From assembly GCA_963838835.1 (NCBI GenBank), contig CAWITA010000023.1, positions 496,001-560,000 of the forward strand: a DNA stretch of 64,000 nucleotides, read 5' to 3'. A program made the translations under genes and the position numbers. The notes below the pieces were generated by a model. The model did no database searches and was not told where the DNA came from. It saw nothing but the letters and a program-made list of their open reading frames with translations. The DNA is from Bog-473 sp963838835. GTDB taxonomy: Bacteria; Actinomycetota; Acidimicrobiia; Acidimicrobiales; RAAP-2. Positions 16,837 to 27,061 of this stretch are shown here, piece after piece (the first letter of the stretch is position 1; every line of letters starts with the position of its first letter).

Positions 16837-18843
16837 TCAGCCGGCGGGGCGCAGCACCCGTCGGTGCTGGAGGAAGTCGACCAGCACGTAGCCGCCCAGG
16901 GCGTCGGGCGTGGTGTAGAAGGTGCGCCCACCGTTGACCCGGGCGATCTGCTCCACGAAGGGGTAGTGCGTGCGCTGGAGGTCGAGGGCGAAGGTGTTGA
17001 TCACGATGCCGGCCCGGGTGCAGCGGATGACCTCGGCCATGGTGCGGCGCAGGGTTTCGGGGATCGGCGGGTAATTGAAGAACACCTCGCCGTGGTCGTC
17101 GATGTGCGCCGTCGGCTCACCGTCGGTGACGACGATGATCTGTTTGGTGCCGTGCTCGTGGGCCAGCATGCGCCGGGCCAGGGCCAGTGCGTGCTGCAGG
17201 TTGGTGCCGTAGACGTAGTCCCACATGGCGGTGGGCACCTCGTCGGCGCGTATCTCGCGGGCGACCTCGGAGAAGCCGACGATGCCGAGATAGTCCCGGG
17301 GGAATTTGCTCGAGATGAGCGTCTGCAGCGCCATCGCCATGCGCTTGGCCGGGACGAAGTTGTCCCGCATCGGCATCGACATGGACAGGTCGATCAGGAG
17401 CACCGTCGCACTGCGCGAGAGCGCCTCGACCTCGACCACTTCGAAGTCCTCGGGTGTCAGCCGCACCGGCACGCCGGACCCTCCCCGGCGGATTGCGTTG
17501 TGCACCGTCGTGGACAGGTGCAGGTTCAGCGGGTCGCCGTACTCGTAGGCCTTCGTCGTCTCCTCGCGGTCGTGGCCCGAGCCGGTGCGCACGGTCGAGT
17601 GGTCCCCGATGCGGTCCTTGTTGATCTGGCCGAAGAGGTCGGCCAATGCCTTCTGGCCGAGGCGGCGCACGCCCTGGGGCGTCAGCTCGATCCGCCCGCC
17701 CTGCTGCTCGATCAGCCCGGCATCGGCCAGCGACTTGGTGAGGTTGGCCAGCCGGTCGAGCGCCCGGGCGGCGTCCTCGCCCATGTGCTGCTTCACCTGC
17801 TCGAGGTCGATCTCACCGAGGGCGGCCGGGGTGGAGGCCGACTGGAGCACCTCTTCCATGCGATCGAGCTGGCCCAATTGGGAGGCGAGATCGGTGGCCC
17901 GGTTCAGGGGCATGGAACCTTCGCCGTTGAAGTCGTAGGAACGCTGCCAGCCCGCGTCGGGCACGGCGCGCTGGAGGTTCTGGGCGAGACGCTCGACCTG
18001 CCAGCGCAGGTCCATGTCCTCGAGGACCGCCTCCATCAGCTGGCTCAGCTGGGCCTGCTGCTCGGGGCTGAGTGAGTTCCACACCGCCTGGGCGGCGGCC
18101 ATGCGCTCGGCCAGCTGCTCGAGGAGCTCGTCGAGGGTCTGCGGGTCGCCCGGGAACATGTCGCCGTACTCCGCCATGAACTCCTCGAAGCTCGGGTCGA
18201 GCTCCTCGCCCCGTTCGCGCTGCTCGAGCATCTTGTTGAGGGCGTCGTAGGCATCACGCATGCGCGCCATCTGCTCGGGGCTCATGTTGGAGAGCGCCTC
18301 GGACGCGCCCTCGAAGAAGGTGTCGGCCATCTCCCGCCTGAGCTCCTCGACGAGCTCTTCGAAGCGCTCCCGGGCCTCGGAGGAGACGAAGTCGTAGTGC
18401 TGCAGGCTGCTGATGCGGCCGGCCGGGTCGTCGGGCTGGAGATCGAGCGCCATGCGCCGCTCCGTGGCCACGTCGTCGGTCACCTCGCTGCGCCGTTGGT
18501 CGCCGGAGGCGTGCGCTTCCTCCACGAGATCGTCGATGGCGGCGCGCTCGTCTTGCTCGATCTCGTCGAGCTGCCGCGTCAGCTCGGCCATGCGGCCGTC
18601 GGGGTCGCCCTCGGCGAGCATCTCCTGGCGACGGCGGCGGAGCTGGTCGAGGAGGTCCCGCAGCCCGGGGACTTGGTCGCCGTCGGCGGTGTGGAAGCCA
18701 CTGCGGAGGAGACGACGCAGCGCGTCGTCGAGGTCACCGCCGGCGAGGAGGTCGTCGGTGAGCCCCGCCAAGAGGTCATCGGGGTCGAGGTCAGAGAACT
18801 CCTGGGTGCCGTCCCATTCGGAGTAGTCGTAGCGGGCGCTCAT
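16837..18843 (-). CDS. VWA-domain (CoxE/COG4867-like) protein
   Basis: A 668-residue protein with an acidic, helical N-terminal half (1-440) and a C-terminal von Willebrand A domain. The metal-ion site reads DLSMSM (DxSxS), and the second Asp region is TDGEPTAH. It is the usual partner of the AAA+ ATPase encoded just upstream. MoxR/ChlI-VWA pairs act as ATP-driven chaperones that insert metals or remodel complexes. The two genes are 15 bases apart and almost certainly co-transcribed. The client here is unknown. The frame is intact. Confidence 0.9.
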   Translation of the reverse strand: MSARYDYSEWDGTQEFSDLDPDDLLAGLTDDLLAGGDLDDALRRLLRSGFHTADGDQVPGLRDLLDQLRRRRQEMLAEGDPDGRMAELTRQLDEIEQDERAAIDDLVEEAHASGDQRRSEVTDDVATERRMALDLQPDDPAGRISSLQHYDFVSSEARERFEELVEELRREMADTFFEGASEALSNMSPEQMARMRDAYDALNKMLEQRERGEELDPSFEEFMAEYGDMFPGDPQTLDELLEQLAERMAAAQAVWNSLSPEQQAQLSQLMEAVLEDMDLRWQVERLAQNLQRAVPDAGWQRSYDFNGEGSMPLNRATDLASQLGQLDRMEEVLQSASTPAALGEIDLEQVKQHMGEDAARALDRLANLTKSLADAGLIEQQGGRIELTPQGVRRLGQKALADLFGQINKDRIGDHSTVRTGSGHDREETTKAYEYGDPLNLHLSTTVHNAIRRGGSGVPVRLTPEDFEVVEVEALSRSATVLLIDLSMSMPMRDNFVPAKRMAMALQTLISSKFPRDYLGIVGFSEVAREIRADEVPTAMWDYVYGTNLQHALALARRMLAHEHGTKQIIVVTDGEPTAHIDDHGEVFFNYPPIPETLRRTMAEVIRCTRAGIVINTFALDLQRTHYPFVEQIARVNGGRTFYTTPDALGGYVLVDFLQHRRVLRPAG

Positions 18844-18858
18844 GGTTCGTGCCTTCTC

Positions 18859-20339
18859 TTACTTACGCCCGCGGTAGAGGGCGCGGGCGCCGGATGCGTC
18901 CTTGTTCAATCGCTTGGTCAGGTGCAGACCCTCGAGCAGGAACTCGAGGGAGCTGGCCATGAGGGCGGGCGACTCGGCTTCGGCCGCCTCGGGGCCGGCC
19001 AGCTTGCGCGTCGGTGGCTCGAGCTCGGGGATGTCGGCCAACACCTCGAGGTAGGCCGCCGACGGCAGGTCGTCGCCGACGTGCACGACGACCTGGTCGT
19101 GGAACGCGGCCACGATCGACTGCGGGTCGTCGAGGGTGACGCGGCGGCGGAAGACCGAGAGGGTGGCTGCGGCCACCAGCTGGGCCACCACCTCGTCCTC
19201 GTGGCCCTCCTCCATCGCCTCGACCTCGATCTTGCCCTGGGTCGAGGGCAACAGCGCGGAGAGGTCGCTGATCCGCGGCACCGCCACCGGCTCCCCGGTG
19301 CGCAGCGCGCGCCGGCGCCGCGGAGGCGACCAGGGTCTCGTAGTTGGCGATGGAGAGCCGGACCGAGACGCCGCTGCGCTGGTTGAGGTGGGTGCTGCGT
19401 CGGGCCAGCTGGCTGATCTCGGCCACCACCTCCTTCATGAACCGGGGGACCTGGACCGGTACACCGGCCGTCGGCAGGTCGGCCTCACCCTCCATGATGC
19501 GGACCTCGGTCAGCGTCTCGAAGGGGTAGTGCGTACGGATCTGCGCGCCGAAGCGGTCCTTGAGGGGGGTGATGATCCGGCCGCGGTTCGTGTAGTCCTC
19601 GGGGTTGGCCGTCGCCACGAGCATGATGTCGAGCGGCAGCCGGATGCGGTGGCCCCGGATCTGTACGTCGCGTTCCTCGAGGATGTTGAGCAGCCCGACC
19701 TGGATGCGCTCGGAGAGGTCGGGCAGCTCGTTGATGGCGAAGAGGCCGCGGTTGACGCGGGGGATGAGGCCGTAGTGCAGCGCGAGCTCGTCGCTCAGGT
19801 AGCGGCCCTCGGCGATCTTGATCGGGTCGACCTCGCCGATGAGGTCGGCGATGGAGGTGTCGGGAGTGGCCAGCTTCTCGCCGTAGCGCTGCGAGCGGTG
19901 CACCCAGTCGATCGGCGTGGCCTCACCGAGCTCGTCGACGCGGTCGAGGGCGAAGCGCGAGACCGGGTGGTAGGGGTCGTCGTTGATCTCGGAGCCGGCG
20001 ATGATCGGTGTCCACTCGTCGAGCAGCCCGACCAGGGAGCGGATCACGCGGGTCTTCGCCTGGCCGCGCTCGCCCAACAAGATGATGTCGTGTCCGGCCA
20101 GGATCGCGTTCTCCAGCTGGGGCACCACGGTGTCCTCGAACCCGAGCACGCCGGGGACGAGGCTCTGGCCGGACGCGATGGCCTTGGCGGTGTGGCGCCG
20201 CATCTCCTCGGCCACCGAAACCGACTCCCACCCCGAGGCGAGGAGGTCGGCGAGCGGACCGGGGCAGGTCGTCGGGGGGCTTCAGGCCGCCGGGGGCCGG
20301 GGTCGCGGAAGGGTCGAAGTGCGGAGAGGGGCCGTCCAT
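18859..20339 (-). CDS. AAA+ ATPase, magnesium-chelatase/MoxR type (interrupted by two +1 frameshifts)
   Basis: An ATPase of 492 residues once two extra bases are discounted. The family nucleotide loop is GERGQAKT and the Walker-B-like region is FAINELPDL. The start MDGPSPHFDPSATPAPGG reads from ATG 20339, but the frame breaks in the GGGG run at 20261-20264. It resumes as LADLLASGWESVSVAEEM. A second break near 19318-19322 separates the core from a C-terminal part beginning MAVPRISDLSALLPS. Removing one base at each site gives one continuous reading frame of 493 codons. The pair with the VWA gene downstream is typical. I treat it as a real gene with assembly errors. Confidence 0.8.
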
Positions 20340-20516
20340 GGGGCGAAGCCTACGCCTCCGACTTGCGGGGCGGCGCGGCGCGTCGTTGGTGGCGACGACC
20401 GTCGGCGGTCGCTGGGCCAGCGTCTCGAGGGCCCCGTTCCGACGCTCGAGGCGGCACTCAAGTTGCAGCGGCGGACCGGGCGACACCCGGCACGCCGAGC
20501 ACACCGCCGAGCTCTG

Positions 20517-21425
20517 TTACGCCGGCACGCTCCTCGAGGTCGCCGCGGCATGGCGGGCCAAGAGCTGGTCGGCCAGCGCACGCGCCGGGCGGGCCAGGGC
20601 GCGGTCGCCGCGCTGGGCCAGGGCGACGGTGCGGCTCAGGGTCGGACCGGTGAACGGGATGCCGACGAGCGAGCCGTCGCCGGGCAGCGCGATGGCCGGC
20701 ACCACGGCCGCCCCGAGGCCGGCGGCGACGAAGGAGAGCACGCCCGCCATCTCGCCCCCCTCGCACACGAGGTGCGGCTCGACCCCCGCGTCGAGGCACG
20801 CCGCCAGCGTCACGGCGCGCAGGTCGTAGCCCTCCCGGAACATGACGAGATCGAGGCCGTCGAGGTCTCGCACCCGGACCCGTCGCCGGGTGGCGTAGGG
20901 GTGATCGGGCGCGGTGGCGAGCACCAGGGGATCGTCGAAGAGCGGCGTGGTGAGCACCAGCGGGTCGGTCACCGGGAGCACGACGAGGGCCAGGTCGACC
21001 TCGCCCGACGCCACCTGGGGCACCAGCTGGTGCGAGCCGCCCTCGACCACGGACAGGTCGATGCCGGGGTGGCTGGCGTGGAACTCGACGAGGGCCGGGG
21101 CGAGCGCGCTGGTGATCAGGCTGGGCGTGGCGCCGACGGCCATGCGGCCCCGGGCCATCCCCGAGAGCGCCCGGGCCTCGGCCCCCGTGGCCTCGATGTC
21201 GGCCATGACGCGTTGGATGAACGGCAAAAGCGCGCTGCCGTCGGGGGTCAGCGTGACCGGCCCCTGGCCGGGTCCGCGGTTGAAGAGGACCACCCCCAGT
21301 TCGTGCTCGAGCAGGCGGACCTGGCGGGAGAGCGACGGCTGGGCCAGATGCATCCGGTCGGCCGCCCGGGTGAAGCTCCGCTCCTCGGCGACGGCCAGGG
21401 CGTACGCGAGCTGATGGAGCTGCAT
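20517..21425 (-). CDS. LysR-family transcriptional regulator
   Basis: A 302-residue LysR protein. The N-terminal winged helix (residues 1-60) has the typical FTRAADRMHLAQPSLSRQV recognition segment, and a periplasmic-binding-like effector domain follows (about 90-295). It is divergent from the succinate dehydrogenase operon across 163 bases, the classic layout for a LysR protein that controls its neighbour. Control of sdh is therefore inferred. The effector is unknown. Confidence 0.9.
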   Translation of the reverse strand: MQLHQLAYALAVAEERSFTRAADRMHLAQPSLSRQVRLLEHELGVVLFNRGPGQGPVTLTPDGSALLPFIQRVMADIEATGAEARALSGMARGRMAVGATPSLITSALAPALVEFHASHPGIDLSVVEGGSHQLVPQVASGEVDLALVVLPVTDPLVLTTPLFDDPLVLATAPDHPYATRRRVRVRDLDGLDLVMFREGYDLRAVTLAACLDAGVEPHLVCEGGEMAGVLSFVAAGLGAAVVPAIALPGDGSLVGIPFTGPTLSRTVALAQRGDRALARPARALADQLLARHAAATSRSVPA

Positions 21426-21467
21426 TCTTCAGAGCCTATCACTCTGATTTCTATGTCATTTATGTCT

Positions 21468-21496
21468 TTGACGTCGTCTCTCGGCGGTCATATGGT
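21468..21496 (+). promoter_or_regulatory. Sigma-70-like promoter for the succinate dehydrogenase operon
   Basis: TTGACG at 21468-21473 and TATGGT at 21491-21496 are separated by 17 bases, 92 bases before the first sdh start. The repeated ATGTCATTTATGTC just upstream is a reasonable place for LysR binding. Both are visual matches only. Confidence 0.45.
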
Positions 21497-21588
21497 TCCG
21501 CGGTGGAGCCCTGTGGCCGGCGACCGGACCGGCAACACCGGCCAGAGCGGCAGCACCGGCCACGGCGGCCGGCACTGAGGAGGAGCGA

Positions 21589-22416
21589 GTGACGACGACG
21601 GTCGAGAGCGCAACCGCGACCCCGGTTGCCATCGGGGCGCCCCGGGGCGGTCCCGACCAGCCGACCCTGCGCAAGGACCGCTGGTGGGTCGAGCCGGCGG
21701 TCACCGCCACCGTCCTGATCGCGTTCGTCGTCTACTCGACCTGGGCCGCCTTCGTCGGCAAGAACTACTACGCCGGCGCCGAACTGCACCGCGACCTGAT
21801 CTCGCCCTTCTACTCGCCCTGCATCGCCAACAGCTGCGTGCCCGGCAGCCATGCCTTCGGGACGCTGGGCTTTTGGAACTTCTCGCCGGCGCTGCTCATC
21901 CTCATCTTCCCGCTCGGCTTTCGCCTCACCTGCTACTACTACCGCAAGGCCTACTACCGGTCGTTCTGGTTCTCGCCCCCGGCCTGCGGGGTGGCCGACG
22001 CCCACGGCGGCTACAGCGGAGAGACGCGGTTCCCGCTCATCCTCCAGAACATCCACCGCTACTTCTTCTGGATCCTGCTGATCTTCAACTGCATCTTGAC
22101 CTACGACGCGATCATCGCCTTCCGCCAACCGGGTCTCGGCATCGGCATCAGCGTCGGCACGGTGGTGCTCTGCTTCAACGCCCTCTTCCTGTGGCTTTAC
22201 AGCCTGTCGTGCCACGCCTGCCGCCACTTCTGCGGCGGCCAGGTGCGCTCGTTCGCCAAGCACCCGGTGCGCTACAAGCTCTGGAAGTTCGTCACGCCGC
22301 TCAACGCCAACCACATGCGCTTCGCCTGGGCCAGCCTCGTCGTGGTCGCTCTCAGCGACCTCTACGTGCGACTGGTGGCCAGCGGGACGATCCACGACCC
22401 GGGTTTCCACTTCTGA
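21589..22416 (+). CDS. sdhC: Succinate dehydrogenase membrane anchor, Sdh1 type
   Basis: A 275-residue membrane protein with about five hydrophobic helices, similar in size to the anchor I recall as Rv0249c in the mycobacterial Sdh1 complex. Histidines in the membrane part (QNIHRYFFW, CHACRHFCGG) could bind heme or quinone. The complex oxidises succinate and passes electrons to quinone. The GTG start at 21589 follows GAGGAGG, and its TGA overlaps the sdhA ATG (TGATG), so the two are translationally coupled. Confidence 0.85.
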   Translation: MTTTVESATATPVAIGAPRGGPDQPTLRKDRWWVEPAVTATVLIAFVVYSTWAAFVGKNYYAGAELHRDLISPFYSPCIANSCVPGSHAFGTLGFWNFSPALLILIFPLGFRLTCYYYRKAYYRSFWFSPPACGVADAHGGYSGETRFPLILQNIHRYFFWILLIFNCILTYDAIIAFRQPGLGIGISVGTVVLCFNALFLWLYSLSCHACRHFCGGQVRSFAKHPVRYKLWKFVTPLNANHMRFAWASLVVVALSDLYVRLVASGTIHDPGFHF

Positions 22417-24252
22417 TGGTTACCCAACCGAGCCAGGCCCTCGACTACGAGTCCCACGACTACGACGTCGTCGTCATCGGCGCCGGCGGCGCCGGGCTGC
22501 GCGCCGTCATCGAGGCCAAGGAGCGCGGCCTGCGGGTGGCGGTGATCTGCAAGTCGCTGCTGGGCAAGGCGCACACCGTCATGGCCGAGGGCGGCATGGC
22601 CGCCGCCATGGGCAACGTATGGACCGAGGACAACTGGCAGGTCCACTTCCGCGACACCATGCGCGGCGGCAAGATGCTCAACAACTGGCGCATGGCCCAG
22701 CTCCATGCCCTCGAGGCCCCCGACCGCGTCTACGAGCTCGAGCGCTGGGGTGCGCTCTTCGACCGGACCGCCGACGGCCGCATCACCCAGCGCGACTTCG
22801 GCGGTCACCGCTACGCCGCGGCTGGCCCACGTGGGCGACCGCACCGGCCTCGAGCTCATCCGCACGTTGCAGCAGAAGGTGGTCTCCATGGACACGGACG
22901 TGTTCATGGAATGCAAGATCCTGCGCCTCCTCCCCGACGACGACGGGCGCATCAGCGGGGCGGTGGGCTACATGCGCCCCACCGGCAAGATGGTCCTCTT
23001 CACGGCCAAGGCCTTCATCCTGGCGACGGGGTCGATCGGCAAGTCGTGGATGTACACGTCGAACTCGTGGGAGTCCGTCGGCGACGGCCACGCCATGGCC
23101 ATCTGGGCCGGCGCCGACGTCATCGACATGGAGTTCGTGCAGTTCCACCCGACCGGGATGGTGTGGCCGCTGTCGGTGCGCGGCATCCTGGTGACCGAGG
23201 GCGTGCGCGGTGACGGCGGCGTGTTGCGCGACTCCGAGGGCACCCGCTTCATGTTCAACTACGTCGCCCCGATGTTCCGGGCCGAGACGGCGGAGACCGA
23301 AGAGGAGGCCGACGCGTGGTACGCGGACCACAACAACAACCGGCGGACGCCCGATCTCTTGCCCCGTGACGAGGTGGCCCGCGCCATCAACTCGGAGGTG
23401 AAGGCGGGCCGCGGCACCCCACACGGCGGCGTCTATCTCGACATCGCCTCGCGGCGCACGCCCGAGTACATCCGCCAGCGCTTGCCCTCGATGTACCACC
23501 AGTTCATGGAGCTGGCCGGCGTCGACATCACGGCCGAGGCCATGGAGGTCGGTCCGACCTGTCACTACATGATGGGCGGCGTACGCGTCGACGCCGAGAC
23601 CGAGGCCGCCACGGTCCCGGGCCTCTTCGCCGCCGGCGAGGTGGCGGGCGGGATGCACGGCTCCAACCGCCTGGGCGGCAACTCGCTCTCCGATCTCGTC
23701 GTCTTCGGCCGCCGGGCCGGTCTGGGTGCGGCCGACTTTGCCGAGGCCCGCACCGGGACGCCGAGCGTCGACCCGGCGGAGGTCGCCTCGGTGATCGACG
23801 ATGCCGTCGCCCCCTTCGGGCGCGAGGACGGCTACAACCCCTACGACGTCCACCATGAGCTGCAGGAGACGATGCAGTCGCTGGTCGGCATCATCCGCAC
23901 CGGGCCCGAGCTCGAGGAAGCGTTGGCCAAGCTCGAGGACCTCAAGCAGCAGACGGCAAAGGTGCAGGTGAAGGGCGGGCGGGCCTACAACCCCGGCTGG
24001 AACCTCGCCACCGACCTGCCCTCCATGGTCACGACCTCCATGGCGGTGGCCCAGGGGGCGCTCAACCGCAAGGAGTCCCGCGGCGGGCACACCCGCGAGG
24101 ACTACCCCGGGCCGGACCCCGAGATGGGCAAGCTCAACTTCGTGCAGCACCAGACCCGCGAGCACGGCTACCTGGCGCCGATCGCCATCGCGCCCGAGCC
24201 CCTGCCGCAGATGCCGGCGGAGCTGCGCGCACTGTTCGAGGAGGGAGGCTGA
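22416..24252 (+). CDS. sdhA: Succinate dehydrogenase flavoprotein subunit (one +1 frameshift)
   Basis: The FAD-binding subunit of succinate dehydrogenase, 611 residues after correction. The dinucleotide fold VVVIGAGGAGLRAVIEA is at the start. The succinate-site regions (HPTGMVWPLSVRG, TCHYMMGGV, NRLGGNSLSDLVVFGRR) are at the end. The frame breaks near 22816-22819, where GHRYA should continue directly as RLAHVGDRTGLELIRT; one surplus base there explains it, and the total length is then exactly 612 codons. It is coupled to sdhC by a TGATG overlap and to sdhB by a 2-base gap. I judge the break an assembly error. Confidence 0.88.
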
Positions 24253-24254
24253 GC

Positions 24255-25034
24255 ATGGCCGACGCCGAGAAGATCACCATGCGGGTCTGGCGAGGGGACG
24301 ACGAGGGCGGCGAGTTCGTCGATTACGTGATGCCGGCCGTCGAGGGCGAGGTCGTGCTCGACGTGATCCACCGCGTCCAGGCGTCCGACGCACCTGACCT
24401 GGCCTGCCGGTGGAACTGCAAGGCGGGCAAGTGCGGGTCGTGCTCGGCCGAGATCAACGGGCTGCCGCGCCTCATGTGCATGACGCGCATGGACACGCTG
24501 CCCGAGGGCGAGCCCGTCACGGTGGCGCCGATGAAGACGTTCCCCATCGTGCGGGACCTGGTGACCGACGTCTCGTTCAACTACGAGGTGGCCAAGACGA
24601 TCCCGCCCTTCGAACCGGGCCCCGAGCCCGCGGGCGGCTACCGCATGATGCAAGTCGACGTCGAGCGCGGCCAGGAATTCCGCAAGTGCATCGAGTGCTT
24701 CATGTGTCAGGACGTCTGCCACGTCATCCGTGACCACGAGGAGAACAAGCCCCGCTACGCCGGGCCCCGCTTCTTCATCCGCTTCGCCGAGCTCGAGATG
24801 CACCCACTCGATGTCAACGACCGCCGCGAGCTGGCCCACGACAAGGGGATCGGTCTGTGCAACATCACCAAGTGCTGCACGGAGGTCTGCCCCGAACACA
24901 TCAAGATCACCGACAACGGCATCATCCCGATGAAGGAGCGGGTGGTCGACGCCCGCTACGACCCCGTCGCCTGGCTCGGGCGCAAGATCATGGGGCGCTC
25001 GAAGAAGACCGCCGAGGAGGCGGCCGCCGGCTGA
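24255..25034 (+). CDS. sdhB: Succinate dehydrogenase iron-sulfur subunit
   Basis: A 259-residue iron-sulfur subunit. The N-terminal ferredoxin domain has the [2Fe-2S] cysteines in CRWNCKAGKCGSCSAEI and a later Cys in LMCMTR. The C-terminal domain has CIECFMCQDVCH and CNITKCCTEVCPEHIK for the [4Fe-4S] and [3Fe-4S] clusters. It passes electrons from the flavoprotein to the membrane anchor. The gene order anchor-flavoprotein-FeS matches the mycobacterial Sdh1 operon. The ATG is at 24255, two bases after sdhA. Confidence 0.93.
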   Translation: MADAEKITMRVWRGDDEGGEFVDYVMPAVEGEVVLDVIHRVQASDAPDLACRWNCKAGKCGSCSAEINGLPRLMCMTRMDTLPEGEPVTVAPMKTFPIVRDLVTDVSFNYEVAKTIPPFEPGPEPAGGYRMMQVDVERGQEFRKCIECFMCQDVCHVIRDHEENKPRYAGPRFFIRFAELEMHPLDVNDRRELAHDKGIGLCNITKCCTEVCPEHIKITDNGIIPMKERVVDARYDPVAWLGRKIMGRSKKTAEEAAAG

Positions 25035-25069
25035 GCGGGCGCCGGCGCGCGCCTAATCTTCGCCTCGCC

Positions 25070-25537
25070 ATGGCTCGCTACCTCTCACCCGAATGGGTGC
25101 AGTCCTTCGACGCCGCGCTGAGCACGCTCGACCTGTCCGACGTCGTCGCCGCGGCGGGTGCCGGATCGCTCGCCGCCGCCGACGGCACGTTCAGCGTGGT
25201 GCAGGTGGTGACGGGCGTCCCGGTGGGTGAGGACGTCGCGACGGAGGCGGAGGTGCACGTCGTCTTGCGCGTGGCCGACGGCACGGCCCGCCTGGCCCTC
25301 GACCCCACCGGCGAGGTGACGGGCACGGCCACGATCGTGCTCGGCTACGCCGACGCGGCCGCCATGGCCCGCGGCGAGCTCGACCCCGCCGACGCGCTGG
25401 CCGCCGGACGGGTCCGCGTGCGGGGCGACCTGGCGGCGCTCGTCGCCGGCCAGGACGTGCTCGCGGCGGCGGCGACCCGGCTCGGGACGGACCTCGAGGG
25501 CCTGACGGACCCCGCCGAGCCGAGCGACCCGGCCTGA
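25070..25537 (+). CDS. SCP2 sterol-carrier-like protein
   Basis: A 155-residue protein resembling the SCP2 lipid-binding fold: LSDVVAAAGAGSLAAADG, a beta-rich core, then TIVLGYADAAAMARGELDPADALAAG with the usual 'GDLAAL' ending. Such proteins bind acyl-CoA or sterols in a tunnel. It follows sdhB by 35 bases and precedes an SDR gene by 9. A lipid-linked role together with the SDR enzyme is possible but not shown. Confidence 0.75.
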   Translation: MARYLSPEWVQSFDAALSTLDLSDVVAAAGAGSLAAADGTFSVVQVVTGVPVGEDVATEAEVHVVLRVADGTARLALDPTGEVTGTATIVLGYADAAAMARGELDPADALAAGRVRVRGDLAALVAGQDVLAAAATRLGTDLEGLTDPAEPSDPA

Positions 25538-25546
25538 GCGCACCGC

Positions 25547-26365
25547 GTGGCCCGGACCCGCTTCTCCCGGTCGGCGCGCCCTCCCGACTTCGGCGGGCGT
25601 TACCGCGGCCACGTGTGCGTCGTCACCGGGGCCTCGGCCGGCCTGGGCGCCCAGCTCTGCCGTGACCTGGCCCGAGCCGGCGCGACCGTCGTCGGATTGG
25701 CCCGCAGCACCGAGCTTCTCGACGCCCTCGCCGCCGAGCTGCGCGCCTACACCCCAGCGTCGGCGACGGTCACCTGCGACGTGGCCGATACGGCGGCCCT
25801 GCGGCGAGCCCTCCAACGGGTGGCCGCCACCCAGGGCCCCATCGACCTGCTCATCAACAACGCGGCGCAGGACCCGGGCGTCCGCCTCGTTGACATCGCC
25901 GAAGAGGACTTCCGCCGCACCTTCGACGTGAACTTCTTCGCCCCGGTGGCCGCCAGCCTCGCGGTCATCCCGACCATGATCGAGCGCGGGCGCGGCACGA
26001 TCGTCAACGTGTCCTCCGACGGCGGCCGCCTGCCTTCCCCCGGCCCCGCCGCCTATCCGTCGTCGAAGGCGGCCCTGTCCGCCTTCACCGAGTCCGTCTC
26101 CTTCCGGCTGGCCCCCAAGGGGGTGCGGGTCCACGTCGTCTACCCGGCGTTCATGGCCACCGCCCTCGGACTCGGCGCGCTCGACCGAGGTCTGCGCCGG
26201 CCGCCCCGGATGACGACCCGCAGCGTGGCCTGGGTCTCCCGCCAGATCCTTGCGCAGTCCGGAGGCTCCACGCTCGAGATCAGTGCCTCCAGGCTCATTG
26301 ACGCGGCCATGGTGTTCCGCGCCGCAATGCCCCGGACATACCACCGCCTCCGCCGGAACTGGTAG
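25547..26365 (+). CDS. Short-chain dehydrogenase/reductase
   Basis: A 272-residue SDR oxidoreductase. The NAD(P) motif is TGASAGLG, followed by NNAAQ and an active site with NVSSDGG and YPSSK (Tyr-x3-Lys). A basic residue after the glycine-rich loop (LARS) suggests NADPH preference. The start is GTG at 25547, 9 bases after the SCP2-like gene, so the two are probably co-expressed. The substrate is unknown. Confidence 0.87.
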   Translation: MARTRFSRSARPPDFGGRYRGHVCVVTGASAGLGAQLCRDLARAGATVVGLARSTELLDALAAELRAYTPASATVTCDVADTAALRRALQRVAATQGPIDLLINNAAQDPGVRLVDIAEEDFRRTFDVNFFAPVAASLAVIPTMIERGRGTIVNVSSDGGRLPSPGPAAYPSSKAALSAFTESVSFRLAPKGVRVHVVYPAFMATALGLGALDRGLRRPPRMTTRSVAWVSRQILAQSGGSTLEISASRLIDAAMVFRAAMPRTYHRLRRNW

Positions 26366-26463
26366 GAACCCCGCTGCGAAGCAACCTCTGGGCGAACGGC
26401 GCGTGACGGAAGTATCCTTAGGGCACCGGCTCGCAAAGGTCGGGCCGCGGTAGGAGGGACGAC

Positions 26464-26676
26464 GTGCATCAGCCGATCGACGACCACTTCCTTTCGAAGT
26501 ACCGGGCTCTGCTGGACGCCGAAGACCTGGCGTTCGACGAGCTCGAGCACGCGTGCGAAGACGGTGACCGCATGCAGTTCAACAAGGACATGGTCGATTG
26601 GCAGATCGCCCTCGAGCACAAGTTCGTCTTCCTGGCGAACGCAGGGATCGAGCTGAAGCTGCCCGTTTTGGGCTAG
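26464..26676 (+). CDS. Small hypothetical protein
   Basis: A 70-residue acidic protein, predicted two helices (LLDAEDLAFDELEHACEDGD and WQIALEHKFVFLANAG), with no recognised family. The GTG start at 26464 follows AGGAGGG at a good distance, which is the main support for the gene. The region after its stop has repeated CCGGCCGG, perhaps a weak hairpin. Confidence 0.6.
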   Translation: MHQPIDDHFLSKYRALLDAEDLAFDELEHACEDGDRMQFNKDMVDWQIALEHKFVFLANAGIELKLPVLG

Positions 26677-26780
26677 TCGGTCCGTCCCGGCCGGACGTCC
26701 CGGCCGGTTCCCTTCATCGGCCGGCACGAGCGCATCCGGCGCGTGTCCGTGGGGCCTGACCAGGATGGCAGGATGGTGGG

Positions 26781-27056
26781 GTGCCGAAGTCATCCGAGAA
26801 GAGCCACTTCGCTTCCGAGACCAACGGGCAGCGCCGAGGGAAGACCCGCCTCGCGCCCGAAGTCGTTTCGCCGTCGCACCAGGTCAACGTCGCGTTCCCC
26901 TTCTCGCAGATCAAGGTGGAGGAGCCCAGCAGGGACCTCGCCGAGTTGGCGTCGTTGCTGCTCGATCTCATCGGGACCATGGCTGAGTGGGTGCCCGAGG
27001 ATCACCTCGAGGAGCTGAGCGCACGCGCCCGGGTCTTGTACGACAGGTTGCGCTGA
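26781..27056 (+). CDS. Small hypothetical protein
   Basis: A 91-residue protein with a basic N-terminus and an amphipathic C-terminal helix (DLAELASLLLDLIGTMAEW). There is no membrane segment or known motif. The GTG at 26781 is the likely start. It converges with the TetR gene, 5 bases apart. It is moderately credible because the composition is balanced and unlike the off-frame ORFs around it. Confidence 0.5.
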   Translation: MPKSSEKSHFASETNGQRRGKTRLAPEVVSPSHQVNVAFPFSQIKVEEPSRDLAELASLLLDLIGTMAEWVPEDHLEELSARARVLYDRLR

Positions 27057-27061
27057 GGGTC

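Noticed and set aside
18859..20339. Programmed +1 frameshifting as an explanation for the split AAA+ ATPase
   Set aside because: No slippery site or downstream structure, and the same +1 pattern affects unrelated genes, favouring sequence error.
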